Notes under the pieces: model-generated
What the model was told of the DNA's origin: nothing
Seen by the model: only the letters and a program-made list of their open reading frames with translations
Databases searched by the model: none
Shown: piece after piece, positions 8,769-16,707 of the stretch
Layout of the letters: every line of letters begins with the position of its first letter
Position numbering within the stretch: the stretch's first letter is position 1
Position numbers and translations under genes: made by a program
Source: Microbacterium azadirachtae
GTDB lineage: Bacteria; Actinomycetota; Actinomycetes; Actinomycetales; Microbacteriaceae
Reading direction: 5' to 3'
NCBI RefSeq assembly: GCF_000956505.1
Contig: NZ_JYIX01000036.1
Location: forward strand, 62,001 to 126,000
DNA: 64,000 nt

Positions 8769-9185
8769 TCAGTACAGGACGGCGATCGACTGCAGGCAGC
8801 CGATCCAGCCCTCGGCGTGGCGGTCGGCGTCGGCCTGATCCACGAGCTTGGTGTGCACGATCGAGACGGCGGTGCCGTCGCCGACCGAGGTGAACGTCAC
8901 CTCGACGAGCGTGTCGTTGTCGGATCCCTCCCAGAGCCAGGTGAACAGGAGCCGGTTCGGGCGGTCCACCTCGACATAGGTGCCGCCGACCGCGTGCAGA
9001 TCGCCATTCGGATCCAGCATCTCCAGGCGGTACGCGCCTCCGACTCTGGCATCGACGCTCGCGACCGTCGGGCCGAACTCGAGCGACGGCCGATGCCAGG
9101 CGCTGAGATGCTCAGCGGTGGTCCAGAGCTCCCACATGGTCTCGATGTCGAGGGGGAAGGTGCGTGCGACGTTCGCGGTGAACAC
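8769..9185 (-). CDS. SRPBCC (AHSA1-like) domain protein
   Basis: A 138-residue START/Bet v1-type ligand-binding protein. It shows the AHSA1 pattern: RTFPLDIETMWELWTTAEHL at the start, DARVGGAYRLEM in the middle, then GGTYVEVDRPNRLLFTW and a C-terminal helix ending GWIGCLQSIAVLY. Such proteins next to ArsR genes are common in actinobacteria and are assumed to bind small hydrophobic ligands; the ligand here is unknown. It begins 3 bases after the ArsR stop codon, so the two are almost certainly co-transcribed. Confidence 0.9.
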   Translation of the reverse strand: MFTANVARTFPLDIETMWELWTTAEHLSAWHRPSLEFGPTVASVDARVGGAYRLEMLDPNGDLHAVGGTYVEVDRPNRLLFTWLWEGSDNDTLVEVTFTSVGDGTAVSIVHTKLVDQADADRHAEGWIGCLQSIAVLY

Positions 9186-9188
9186 GGA

Positions 9189-9575
9189 TCAGTTCCTGCC
9201 TTCTTCGTTCTTGCGGTGGAGGGACTCGATGTACTGCTGCAGCGAGTCGAGCTGGGTGTTCCAGTAGTCGGTCATGGCCACGATCCAGTCGCGCGTCGAG
9301 TCGAGCACCTCGGGATTGGCCTGGGCGCTCGTCGCCCTGCCCTGCTTGACCCGGGTGATCAACCTGGCGCGCTCGAGTGTCGTGAGGTGCTTGTTCAGCG
9401 CTTGCGGCGAGAGGTCCAGCCGCTCGGCGAGCTCCGTCATGGCCTCGGGGCGATCGGGGCTCGCCACCTCGTGCAGCACCGCACGGCGGACCGGGTGCGC
9501 GAGCGCGCCGAAGACCGCGTCCAGCTCCGGTTCGGAGAGCGGACGGTGCGGAGCCGCACTCGATTGATAAACCAT
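9189..9575 (-). CDS. ArsR-type winged-helix regulator
   Basis: A 128-residue ArsR-fold repressor: ALAHPVRRAVLHEVAS (about residues 23-38), then LAERLDLSPQALNKHLTTLERARLI (50-74, the recognition helix) and the wing RVKQGRATSAQ. No metal-binding Cys motif is seen in the recognition helix (no ELCVCDL-type sequence), so it is not a classical metal sensor. It heads the SRPBCC/YCII operon. The ATG lies inside a 20-bp near-perfect palindrome (9566-9585), and TACGAT (9583-9588) sits 7 bases upstream on the minus strand, so the mRNA is probably leaderless and autorepressed. Confidence 0.9.
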   Translation of the reverse strand: MVYQSSAAPHRPLSEPELDAVFGALAHPVRRAVLHEVASPDRPEAMTELAERLDLSPQALNKHLTTLERARLITRVKQGRATSAQANPEVLDSTRDWIVAMTDYWNTQLDSLQQYIESLHRKNEEGRN

Positions 9576-9588
9576 GTGGTTTATCGTA
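9566..9588 (-). promoter_or_regulatory. Palindromic operator overlapping -10 box and start codon of the arsR gene
   Basis: GATAAACCA-TG-TGGTTTATC has 9-bp perfect arms around a 2-bp centre (9566-9585). The -10-like TACGAT occupies 9583-9588 on the minus strand and the ATG occupies 9573-9575. A repressor bound here would block initiation directly. Confidence 0.75.
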
Positions 9589-9722
9589 GGTCATCGGCTG
9601 TGCGCCGCCGGACCGTCCTCGAAACTCACAGTCGGCCCATAGCTTCGCGGGACCAAATCCGGCTCGTCCCTCGTTCTCTCTGATGACGCCGCAGCCAGCG
9701 GCGGCAGCAGAGGAGCATCACG

Positions 9723-10205
9723 ATGAACCCCACCGACTACCGCAGGACCACCGAGGCGCTGAACGCGCTCACCGCGCACCAGTACACGGTGACGCAGGAG
9801 GGCGGCACCGAGCCGCCGTTCCGCAACGCGTACTGGGACAACCACGATCCGGGCATCTATGTCGACGTGGTCTCCGGCCAGCCGCTGTTCTCGTCCACGG
9901 ACAAGTTCGACAGCGGAACCGGCTGGCCGAGCTTCACCCGGCCGATCGACCCCGACGCCGTCACCACGACGACGGATCGCACCTTCGGGATGGTCCGCAC
10001 CGAGGCCATCTCCGCCGGAGCCGGCAGCCACCTCGGCCACGTGTTCGACGACGGCCCGCGGGCCGCCGGCGGACTGAGATACTGCATGAACTCGGCCGCG
10101 CTGCGCTTCATCCCGGCCGCCGCGCTCGAGGAGCAGGGCTACGGCGCGTACCGTGGACTGTTCGAGACCACCACCCCGCAGAATCCAGAGGAGAACGCAT
10201 CATGA
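9723..10205 (+). CDS. msrB: Peptide methionine (R)-S-oxide reductase MsrB
   Basis: A 160-residue MsrB that reduces the R epimer of methionine sulfoxide in proteins. Signature elements in order: [39 protein letters not shown], and [11 protein letters not shown] with catalytic Cys121. The two CxxC zinc sites of many MsrBs are absent (Val replaces Cys in the GIYVDVVSG strand), so this is a zinc-free form. GAGGAG lies 8 bases before the ATG. The stop overlaps the msrA start (ATGA), so the pair forms a repair operon. Confidence 0.96.
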   Translation: MNPTDYRRTTEALNALTAHQYTVTQEGGTEPPFRNAYWDNHDPGIYVDVVSGQPLFSSTDKFDSGTGWPSFTRPIDPDAVTTTTDRTFGMVRTEAISAGAGSHLGHVFDDGPRAAGGLRYCMNSAALRFIPAAALEEQGYGAYRGLFETTTPQNPEENAS

Positions 10206-10759
10206 CCAGCGGACCCGCCGACACCGGATCCATCGCCCAGGTTCCCGGCGCCGAGACCGCCGTCCTCGCCGGCGGCTGCTTCTGGGGGATGGAAGATCTC
10301 ATCCGCCGTCAGCCCGGTGTGCTCGGTACGCGCGTCGGCTACACCGGCGGCAGCAACGACCACGCCACCTACCGGAACCACCCGGGCCATGCGGAGGCCG
10401 TTGAGATCGTCTTCGATCCGTCGAAGACCACCTACCGCGACATCCTCGCGTTCTTCTTCCAGATCCACGACCCGTCGACCATGAACCGCCAGGGCAACGA
10501 CATCGGAACGAGCTACCGCTCGGCGATCTTCCCGCTCAGCACCGAGCAGGAGCAGGTCGCCCGCGACACGATCGCCGACGTCGACGCCTCGGGCCTGTGG
10601 CCCGGCAAGGCGGTCACCACGATCGAGCAGGAGGGCCCGTTCTGGGAGGCCGAGCCCGAGCACCAGGACTACCTGGAGCGCTACCCGGACGGCTATACCT
10701 GCCACTTCCCGCGCGCGGGCTGGGTGCTGCCGCGCCGGAACGAGGCGGTCGCGCCGTAG
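10202..10759 (+). CDS. msrA: Peptide methionine (S)-S-oxide reductase MsrA
   Basis: A 185-residue MsrA with the catalytic GGCFWGMED (Cys26), the [12 protein letters not shown] segment, [11 protein letters not shown] and the [23 protein letters not shown] region of the family (only fragments quoted). It reduces the S epimer of methionine sulfoxide and complements MsrB. It has no C-terminal pair of resolving cysteines that I can see, so recycling may use thioredoxin or mycothiol by another route. It overlaps msrB by 4 bases and is followed by a strong hairpin. Confidence 0.96.
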   Translation: MTSGPADTGSIAQVPGAETAVLAGGCFWGMEDLIRRQPGVLGTRVGYTGGSNDHATYRNHPGHAEAVEIVFDPSKTTYRDILAFFFQIHDPSTMNRQGNDIGTSYRSAIFPLSTEQEQVARDTIADVDASGLWPGKAVTTIEQEGPFWEAEPEHQDYLERYPDGYTCHFPRAGWVLPRRNEAVAP

Positions 10760-10770
10760 AGACACTCGCC

Positions 10771-10804
10771 TTCGGGCCCGTCGGATACCTCCGGCGGGCC
10801 CGAA
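10771..10804 (+). terminator. Terminator after msrA
   Basis: TTCGGGCCCG (10771-10780) pairs with CGGGCCCGAA (10795-10804) around a short loop; there is no long T-tract, as usual in this genome. Confidence 0.7.
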
Positions 10805-10850
10805 GTCGTCCCGGTTTGCCGTCGAGCCTCACCGGGCCGCAGGATGGAGC

Positions 10851-10878
10851 GGTGCGAGTGAGCGGAACCGAAGCGTGA
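10851..10878 (+). CDS. Possible 8-codon leader ORF before the DUF1275 gene
   Basis: GTG at 10851 opens a frame for VRVSGTEA. Its TGA (10876-10878) overlaps the GTG start of the next gene as GTGA. CAGGAT lies 6 bases upstream, imitating the leaderless layout of neighbouring genes. It may couple translation of the DUF1275 gene, which has no clear Shine-Dalgarno of its own. Evidence is positional only. Confidence 0.2.
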
Positions 10879-11534
10879 GAGAGGTCTCCCGCCGCGGGAT
10901 GACGCTGTCCCTCGCGCTCAGCGCTGTGGCGGGATACGTCGACGCCGTCGGGTTCATTGAGACCGGAGGATTCTTCGTCTCGTTCATGAGCGGGAATTCC
11001 ACCCAGGCGGGCGTGGAGGTCTGGACCGACGGCCCTGGGCGTGCGCTGCTCCCGCTCGCGCTCGTCGGGGCCTTCGTGATCGGCGTCGCCGCAGGCGGCG
11101 TCGTCGTCGGCGCGCACGCACGGCGGCGCAGCGCCGTGGTCGCCGGCAGTGCGGTCGCCGTCGCCGCGAGCGCGCTCGTCGGATTCGCGCTGCCGCACGC
11201 CGAATGGCGGTTCGCTCTGCTGGCCTGCGCGATGGGTGCCCTCAACACCCTGTACCTCGCCGACGGGAGGGCGCGGATCGCGATCACCTACGCCACGGGC
11301 ACGCTCGTGAGTCTCGGCCTCGCGCTCGCGGACCTGGTCACCGGCCGGTCCTCGACCGCCTGGCGGCGTCCGCTGCTGCTCTGGGCCGCGCTCGCGGCGG
11401 GTGCCGTGGCCGGTGCGGCGGCGCATCGATGGCTGGGCGGAGGCGCGCTGCTCGCCGCAGGCGTCATCCTCGCCGCCCTCGCGGTGGCGATCGGCGCAGG
11501 AACTCGGCGCGGGGCCGCTGCCGAGCCGTCCTGA
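10875..11534 (+). CDS. DUF1275 (YoaK-like) membrane protein
   Basis: A 219-residue membrane protein with about six transmembrane helices. It carries the DUF1275 signature at the N-terminus: AVAGYVDAVGFI, then FVSFMSGNSTQAG (about residues 35-47). A second conserved stretch, MGALNTLY, is followed by ITYATGTLVSLG near 120-145. A transporter-like role is assumed for the family but not proven. The start could be GTG 10875 or ATG 10899; I kept GTG because it overlaps a possible leader ORF stop. Alone in its transcription unit. Confidence 0.88.
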   Translation: MREVSRRGMTLSLALSAVAGYVDAVGFIETGGFFVSFMSGNSTQAGVEVWTDGPGRALLPLALVGAFVIGVAAGGVVVGAHARRRSAVVAGSAVAVAASALVGFALPHAEWRFALLACAMGALNTLYLADGRARIAITYATGTLVSLGLALADLVTGRSSTAWRRPLLLWAALAAGAVAGAAAHRWLGGGALLAAGVILAALAVAIGAGTRRGAAAEPS

Positions 11535-11547
11535 ACGCCCGCCCCGG

Positions 11548-11922
11548 TCAGCCGGCGCGGCCTTCGCGGTCCGCTCTGGCGCGGAGGATCCGATCCTGCC
11601 AGTCCGCCGGGACGCGCTCGGCCGGGCCCGGCACGGTCTGGTCCTCCGGATGGCTCCGCGGCGGGGCGAGCTCCGGGCCGTCGGTCATCTGCGCCGTGCG
11701 GTAATCCCAGAACCAGTCCTCACCCGGTTCGTAGCTCTGGATGAACCGGTGGCCCGTCTCGGTGAAGTGCGCCGTGGCGTGCTGCCCGAGCGAGTCGTCG
11801 CAGCATCCGACATGTCCGCACTCCGCGCAGCGGCGCAGATGGAACCACCAGCCTCCGTCGCGCTCGCAGTCGGCGCATCCCGGCCCTGAGGGCGGTCGCC
11901 GCGTATCGGTTCCCTGGATCAT
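11548..11922 (-). CDS. UBP-type zinc finger protein
   Basis: A 124-residue protein with an N-terminal UBP-type zinc finger (about residues 14-75). The metal ligands are in the series CADC, CAEC, GHVGCCDD, QHATAHF and GHRFIQSYEPG, which fits the three-zinc fold described in eukaryotic ubiquitin-binding proteins. Bacterial copies occur widely in actinobacteria with unknown function. The C-terminal part is Pro-rich and disordered. AGGAGGT lies 6 bases before the ATG. It converges on the DUF1275 gene. Confidence 0.85.
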   Translation of the reverse strand: MIQGTDTRRPPSGPGCADCERDGGWWFHLRRCAECGHVGCCDDSLGQHATAHFTETGHRFIQSYEPGEDWFWDYRTAQMTDGPELAPPRSHPEDQTVPGPAERVPADWQDRILRARADREGRAG

Positions 11923-11959
11923 CTGCCACCTCCTGGCGTCGAACGACGGATCACGTCGA

Positions 11960-12433
11960 TCAGCGGATCAGATCGCCCTCGGCATTGCGCGGGCGTACCG
12001 GATGCTCGCTGAGGATCGAGATCCGGTTGAACATGTTGATCGTCAGTGTGACCCATTCCGCCGCGGCGAAGATCTCATCGCCGAGCAGTCCGCGTGACGC
12101 GGCGAGGTCAGCCTTGGCCTCCTCGCCGAGCGGCATGCGGGTGGCGGCCTCGGCGATCGCCAGCATCGCCTTCTCGCGCTCCGTGTACAGCGAGGATTCG
12201 CGCCAGGCCGGGAGCACGTCCAGCTGCTGCTGCGTGATGCCCGCGGCACGGGCCTCGCGCATGTGCAGGTCGAGGCAGAACGCGCAGGCGTTGAGCTGGG
12301 AGGCGCGCACCTTGATGAACTCGGCCTCGGCGGTGCTGAGGCCGCGTGCGGCGGTGGCCGCGGACACCGCTTCGGAGTACGCGGAGGCGGCCTTCCAGGC
12401 CTCGGGGATCGCCTTGTCCAGGTAGGGGCGCAT
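11960..12433 (-). CDS. Carboxymuconolactone decarboxylase/AhpD family protein
   Basis: A 157-residue all-helical protein of the alkylhydroperoxidase D/CMD fold. The redox motif is CAFCLDLH (CxxC plus the conserved His) within the family helix that begins VRASQLNACAFC. This suggests peroxidase or disulfide-reductase activity rather than decarboxylation. I chose ATG 12433 (MRPYLDKAI) because AGAGG lies 6 bases before it and the long upstream extension is Arg-rich and overlaps the divergent promoter. Confidence 0.9.
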   Translation of the reverse strand: MRPYLDKAIPEAWKAASAYSEAVSAATAARGLSTAEAEFIKVRASQLNACAFCLDLHMREARAAGITQQQLDVLPAWRESSLYTEREKAMLAIAEAATRMPLGEEAKADLAASRGLLGDEIFAAAEWVTLTINMFNRISILSEHPVRPRNAEGDLIR

Positions 12434-12540
12434 GCTGTTCCTCTCGAGCGCGTTCTGTTCGACGAGTTCAACGTACCGCGGCGTGCGCTGTTCCCAGGGC
12501 GCGGTCCGCAACGATGCCGGGCTCGACGTAGGATCCGAAC

Positions 12541-13320
12541 ATGCCCGCCTATTTCGAGCGCATCGACGCGTCCTCCTTCCGTCCGACCTCGGCCGTCGAG
12601 GGGGCATGGAGCACGGAGGAGCAGCACATCGCGCCGTCGCTGGGGCTCATCGCGCACGCGGTCGAGAAGGAGCACGCCGAGCGCCGTGGCGGGGATCTGC
12701 AACTCGGACGGATCTCGTACGACATCCTCGGCACGATCCCGATCGAGCGCGTGGACCTCGACATCCGGATCCTCCGCCCCGGGCGCACGATCGAGCTCGT
12801 CGAAGCGGTGCTGAGCCAGGCCGGCCGGGCGGCTGTGATCGCCAGGGCCTGGTTCATGCAGACCGCGGACACCCGGGCGCTGGCCGGCAGCGCGCTACCG
12901 GCGATGCCGGGTCGCGATGAGCTCGATCCTTGGGCGATGGGCGATCACTGGCCCGGCGGCGCCGTGCGCAGTGTGGACTTCCATCGCGGGCAGCGGCAGC
13001 CGGGGCACGCGTGGGGCTGGCTGCGGCCGCGAGTCCCGCTGCTGGAGGGGGAGCGGATCGGGCCGATCGCGCGGCTGCTCGGCATGGTCGACTTCGCCAA
13101 CGGGCTGACGCTGCGCCTGGCTCCGACCGAAGTCGCGTTCCCGAACGTCGATCTCACCTGTCACCTGTTCGCGGTTCCCGCAGGCGAATGGATCGGTTTC
13201 GACACCACGGTCTCGATCGGCCCGACCGGGCTCGGGCTCACGGACACGGTGCTGCACGACGAACGCGGACCGGTGGGGACGGTGCAGCAGATCCTCACCG
13301 TGCGACCCCTGCACCCTTGA
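12541..13320 (+). CDS. Acyl-CoA thioesterase family protein (double hotdog)
   Basis: A 259-residue protein with two hotdog repeats, as in TesB-type or FcoT-like thioesterases. The first covers about residues 1-115, with GRISYDILGTIPIERVDL and a hydrophobic hotdog helix; the second covers about 150-259, with GMVDFANGL and GEWIGFDTTVSIGPTGLGL. Hydrolysis of acyl-CoA esters is the expected reaction; chain length is unknown. It appears leaderless (TAGGAT 12529-12534, 6 bases before the ATG). The AhpD-like gene is divergent; an acyl-CoA synthetase lies nearby at 14.3 kb. Confidence 0.8.
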   Translation: MPAYFERIDASSFRPTSAVEGAWSTEEQHIAPSLGLIAHAVEKEHAERRGGDLQLGRISYDILGTIPIERVDLDIRILRPGRTIELVEAVLSQAGRAAVIARAWFMQTADTRALAGSALPAMPGRDELDPWAMGDHWPGGAVRSVDFHRGQRQPGHAWGWLRPRVPLLEGERIGPIARLLGMVDFANGLTLRLAPTEVAFPNVDLTCHLFAVPAGEWIGFDTTVSIGPTGLGLTDTVLHDERGPVGTVQQILTVRPLHP

Positions 13321-13341
13321 GGCGACCGGGTCGGGAACAGG

Positions 13342-14172
13342 TCAGGGCAGGAGGCCGGCGGTGCGGGCCAGCGTCACGGCTTCGGTCCGCCGGTGGGCGC
13401 CGAGCTTGCGCATCGCCGCGCGCAGGTAGCTCTTCACCGTCTCTGCGCCGAGATCGAGGCGCGCGCCGATCTCGGCGTTGGTGCAGCCGATCGCGACCAG
13501 GGCCAGCACGTCGATCTCGCGAGCGGTCAGCGCGGGCCGCTCGCGGGCGGGCTCGGTCGCGGTGAGTCGGGCGGCGATGTCGTCGATGCGGCGGCGCAGC
13601 CCTTCGTCTCCGACGCTGCCGGCCAGGGCCCGCAGTTCCGCGTGGGCGATCCGCACCTCCTCCCATTCCGGACGTGTCGGCCCCGTGCGAGCCTCGCGCA
13701 TGAGCGCTGCCGTCTCCACGGCGCGCAGCCGCCGGACGGTCGCCTCGGACACCGCGATCTCGAACGCCAGCCGCTGCGCGGACTGCTGCATCGCGTCGAG
13801 CGTGCGCGCGCCGAGCTGCGCCGAAGTCCGCAGGGCGCCGTACAGCACAGCGCGCACCGAGCCGTCGACGACCACCGGCGCTCCCACGATCGAACGCAGC
13901 CGCTCCTGCGACACCGGCCCGTCGTACTGGTGGCTGATGCCGTCGTCGTGGAGGTAGTCCGTGACGGTCTGGATCCGCGCACCGGCGAGCACACGGCCGC
14001 CGAGCCCGTTGCCGGAGCGGATCACCAGCCCGTCCAGCACGGAGGTCAGGCACCCGGCGGTCGCGGTGATCGGGTACAGCCGTCCGCTCCGATCCACCGC
14101 GCCGGCGAAGGCGACGGGCAGCCCGGTGTCGCGCCGCACCGTGGCGACGGCCGTCTTCAGCGAAGGCTCCAC
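13342..14172 (-). CDS. GAF domain LuxR-type regulator
   Basis: A 276-residue regulator. Residues about 10-145 form a GAF-like sensor (GSVRAVLYGALRTS is the typical closing strand). A helical linker follows, then a C-terminal LuxR/FixJ helix-turn-helix at about 213-275 with ALTAREIDVLALVAIGCTNA and GAETVKSYLRAAMRKL. There is no response-regulator receiver domain, so it probably senses a small ligand directly. AAGGAG lies 4 bases before the ATG. It diverges from an acyl-CoA synthetase gene with an 18-bp palindrome in the 100-bp gap. Confidence 0.9.
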   Translation of the reverse strand: MEPSLKTAVATVRRDTGLPVAFAGAVDRSGRLYPITATAGCLTSVLDGLVIRSGNGLGGRVLAGARIQTVTDYLHDDGISHQYDGPVSQERLRSIVGAPVVVDGSVRAVLYGALRTSAQLGARTLDAMQQSAQRLAFEIAVSEATVRRLRAVETAALMREARTGPTRPEWEEVRIAHAELRALAGSVGDEGLRRRIDDIAARLTATEPARERPALTAREIDVLALVAIGCTNAEIGARLDLGAETVKSYLRAAMRKLGAHRRTEAVTLARTAGLLP

Positions 14173-14221
14173 ATCGACTCCTTGCGTCGATCACACTGTG
14201 CCACCACCGGCCGCACGGGTC

Positions 14222-14239
14222 CACCCCCGTTCGGGGGTG
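14222..14239. promoter_or_regulatory. 18-bp palindrome, candidate operator
   Basis: CACCCCCG-TT-CGGGGGTG has 8-bp perfect arms and a 2-bp centre, located between the divergent GAF-LuxR gene and the acyl-CoA synthetase gene, 33 bases before the latter's ATG. Dyads of this size are typical LuxR-HTH dimer sites. The target assignment is inferred from position. Confidence 0.6.
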
Positions 14240-14272
14240 CCGATCGGGACAGCAGCACCGGATCCTGTGCTC

Positions 14273-15883
14273 ATGCGCAATGAAGCACAGATCTCGTACT
14301 CGTCCGGAATCGCATCCACCCCTCTGCTCGGGCAGACCATCGGTGAGATGCTCGATCGGATCGCCGACCTGCATCCCGACCGGGAGGCGCTCGTGGAGTC
14401 CGCCAGCGGGCGGCGCTGGACCTTCGCCCAGCTGCGCGGCGAGATCGACCGACTGGCGCTCGGCCTGCGCGCCAGAGGTGTCGAGAAGGGCGACCGCGTC
14501 GGCATCTGGTCGCCGAATTGCGCCGAGTGGGTGCTGACGCAGTATGCGACCGCGCGCCTCGGGGCGATCCTGGTCAACATCAATCCGGCCTATCGGACGA
14601 GCGAGGTCGAGTACGTGATCGGGCAGTCCGGGTTGCGGCTCATGGTGAGTGCAGCCTCGTTCCGGACCACGGACTATGCGGCGATGCTCGCGGAGGTCGG
14701 GTTCGACGACGTGCTGTTCATCGGGACGCCCGCCTGGGACGAGACGCTCGCCGTCGGCGCGGCAGCGGATCCGGCGGCGCTCGCCGCGAGCGCCGCCGCT
14801 CTGACCTTCGACCAGCCCATCAACATCCAGTACACGTCGGGCACGACCGGATTCCCCAAGGGCGCCACGCTTTCGCACCACAACATCCTCAACAACGGCT
14901 TCTTCGTGGGGGAGGGCGTGCACTACACCGAGGAGGACCGCGTGTGCGTGCCGGTGCCGCTGTACCACTGCTTCGGCATGGTGATGGGGGTGCTCGGCGC
15001 GCATTCGCACGGCGCGTGCGTCGTGCTGCCCGCGCCGGTCTTCGATCCCGAGAAGACGCTCGAGGCCGTGCACGCCGAACGCTGCACGTCGCTGTACGGC
15101 GTGCCGACGATGTTCATCGCCGAGCTCGCGCACCCGCGCTTCGCCGAGTTCGATCTGACGTCGCTCCGCACCGGGATCATGGCCGGATCCCCGTGCCCCG
15201 TCGAGGTCATGGAACGGGTTGTCGCCGAGATGCACATGCCGGAGGTGGCGATCTGCTACGGCATGACGGAGACCTCCCCGGTGTCCACGATGACCTCGCG
15301 CGAGGACGATCTCGCCGCGCGCACGCAGACCATCGGCGCCGTCATGCCGTTCATCGAGGTGAAGGTCGTCGACGAGGACGGACTCGTCGTTCCGCGCGGG
15401 ATGCCGGGGGAGTTCTGCACGCGCGGGTACTCGGTCATGCTCGGCTACTGGAACGAACCGGACAAGACCATGGAGGCGATCGACGCCGGACGCTGGATGC
15501 ACACCGGCGACATCGCGACCATGGACCTGGACGGTCGGCTCAACATCGTCGGCCGGATCAAGGACATGATCCTGCGCGGTGGCGAGAACATCTACCCGCG
15601 CGAGATCGAGGAGTTCCTCTACCGCCACCCCGACGTCGGCGACGTGCAGGTGATCGGCGTGCCCGACGCGAAGTACGGCGAGGAGGTCATGGCCTGGATC
15701 GTGATGCGGCCCGACGCGGAGCCGCTCACGGCGGACGCCGTCCGGGAGTTCGCCACAGGCCGGCTCGCGCACTTCAAGATCCCGAGGTATGTGCACCTCG
15801 TCGACGCGTTCCCGATGACCGTGACCGGTAAGGTGCGCAAGGTCGAGATGCGCGAGATGGCCGTGGAGATCCTGGGGCTGTAG
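14273..15883 (+). CDS. Acyl-CoA synthetase (AMP-binding, FadD-like)
   Basis: A 536-residue ANL-family ligase that activates a carboxylic acid to its acyl-CoA through an acyl-adenylate. Motifs: the P-loop-like YTSGTTGFPKG (about residues 185-197), GMTETSP (about 330), HTGDIA (about 410), GRIKDMILRGGENIYPREIE (about 425) and the C-terminal Lys in TGKVRKVEM. It resembles medium- or long-chain FadD enzymes of beta-oxidation. ATG 14273 was chosen over an upstream frame that is antisense to the regulator gene. Likely controlled by the divergent GAF-LuxR protein. Confidence 0.93.
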   Translation: MRNEAQISYSSGIASTPLLGQTIGEMLDRIADLHPDREALVESASGRRWTFAQLRGEIDRLALGLRARGVEKGDRVGIWSPNCAEWVLTQYATARLGAILVNINPAYRTSEVEYVIGQSGLRLMVSAASFRTTDYAAMLAEVGFDDVLFIGTPAWDETLAVGAAADPAALAASAAALTFDQPINIQYTSGTTGFPKGATLSHHNILNNGFFVGEGVHYTEEDRVCVPVPLYHCFGMVMGVLGAHSHGACVVLPAPVFDPEKTLEAVHAERCTSLYGVPTMFIAELAHPRFAEFDLTSLRTGIMAGSPCPVEVMERVVAEMHMPEVAICYGMTETSPVSTMTSREDDLAARTQTIGAVMPFIEVKVVDEDGLVVPRGMPGEFCTRGYSVMLGYWNEPDKTMEAIDAGRWMHTGDIATMDLDGRLNIVGRIKDMILRGGENIYPREIEEFLYRHPDVGDVQVIGVPDAKYGEEVMAWIVMRPDAEPLTADAVREFATGRLAHFKIPRYVHLVDAFPMTVTGKVRKVEMREMAVEILGL

Positions 15884-15914
15884 CGGGATCGAAACCGTCC
15901 TCTAGGATCGGGCC

Positions 15915-16706
15915 GTGGCGACGTGGGATCAGGTGGGCAGGCGAAGGCCCGTCGTGCTCCCGCCACGGATCTTCTTTGCTCTGCGCCGTCTCTCGCCCTG
16001 GGTGATGCTCCTCGGAATGAGCGCCTGGGGCGTCCTCCTGATGCTCCTGACTCCTGTACTCGGCGTTTCTCACCCTCAGGAGGTCTGGGGAATCGAGCTC
16101 CCGATCGCCCTGGCCGCGATCGGACTCTGGCTGATCGTGACGCTGCTCCTGCTCTGCGCTCGCCCCGGCTCCGTGCTCGCTCACCAAGACGATCCGGACA
16201 GGAGTCGAATCGTGATCGTCCGGGGGCCGGGCGATCGGTGGCGTGTTCTGTTCGCTTTCTCAGCCCCGGTCTGTGGATTGCTCGGAGTAGCGCTCTTGGG
16301 CAGCGTGGCGGAGACCATCGATTCGTTCGTGCGCGATGAGCCGCTCCCGCTCTGGAAGATTGCCGCGTATGGCGGGATGCTGCTCGTCGGCGCCACGGCG
16401 ATCATCCCGGCGATGCGAGTCTTTCTCCATGGAATCGAGTTGATGCCGGAGCGAGTGGTCGCAGGCGGCTACTTCCGCACGCGCGCATTCGATCGAGCGG
16501 ACATCCGGAAGGTCCGTATCACCGACGTGCCCTGGTGGTCGTCTCTGATGTTCACCGCAGTCAAGATGGACGTGCTGAACACCCTGGCGATCGTGCGGAC
16601 GGACGGGACTCAGGTCATACTCCCCGCGAGCAACTGCCGTTTCGAGGACCTGCACCCCGCCCGCGATGTCATTCAGGCCTGGATCGACCGTTCGGGAAGC
16701 CGGTGA
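15915..16706 (+). CDS. Hypothetical membrane protein
   Basis: A 263-residue protein with four predicted membrane helices in two pairs (about residues 28-50, 62-83, 112-132 and 148-168). A cytoplasmic domain of about 90 residues follows and looks like a PH-type bacterial domain (YFRTRAFDRADIRKVRITD, then TLAIVRTDGTQVILPA). Function unknown. GTG 15915 appears leaderless, with TAGGAT at 15903-15908 exactly 6 bases upstream. Codon use is slightly less G+C-rich than in flanking genes. Its end is 1 base from the convergent next gene. Confidence 0.7.
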   Translation: MATWDQVGRRRPVVLPPRIFFALRRLSPWVMLLGMSAWGVLLMLLTPVLGVSHPQEVWGIELPIALAAIGLWLIVTLLLLCARPGSVLAHQDDPDRSRIVIVRGPGDRWRVLFAFSAPVCGLLGVALLGSVAETIDSFVRDEPLPLWKIAAYGGMLLVGATAIIPAMRVFLHGIELMPERVVAGGYFRTRAFDRADIRKVRITDVPWWSSLMFTAVKMDVLNTLAIVRTDGTQVILPASNCRFEDLHPARDVIQAWIDRSGSR

Positions 16707-16707
16707 G

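Noticed and set aside
13295-15796. 833-codon minus-strand frame covering the acyl-CoA synthetase
   Set aside because: It runs antisense to a motif-complete synthetase and out of phase over the GAF-LuxR gene, so it is a shadow frame.
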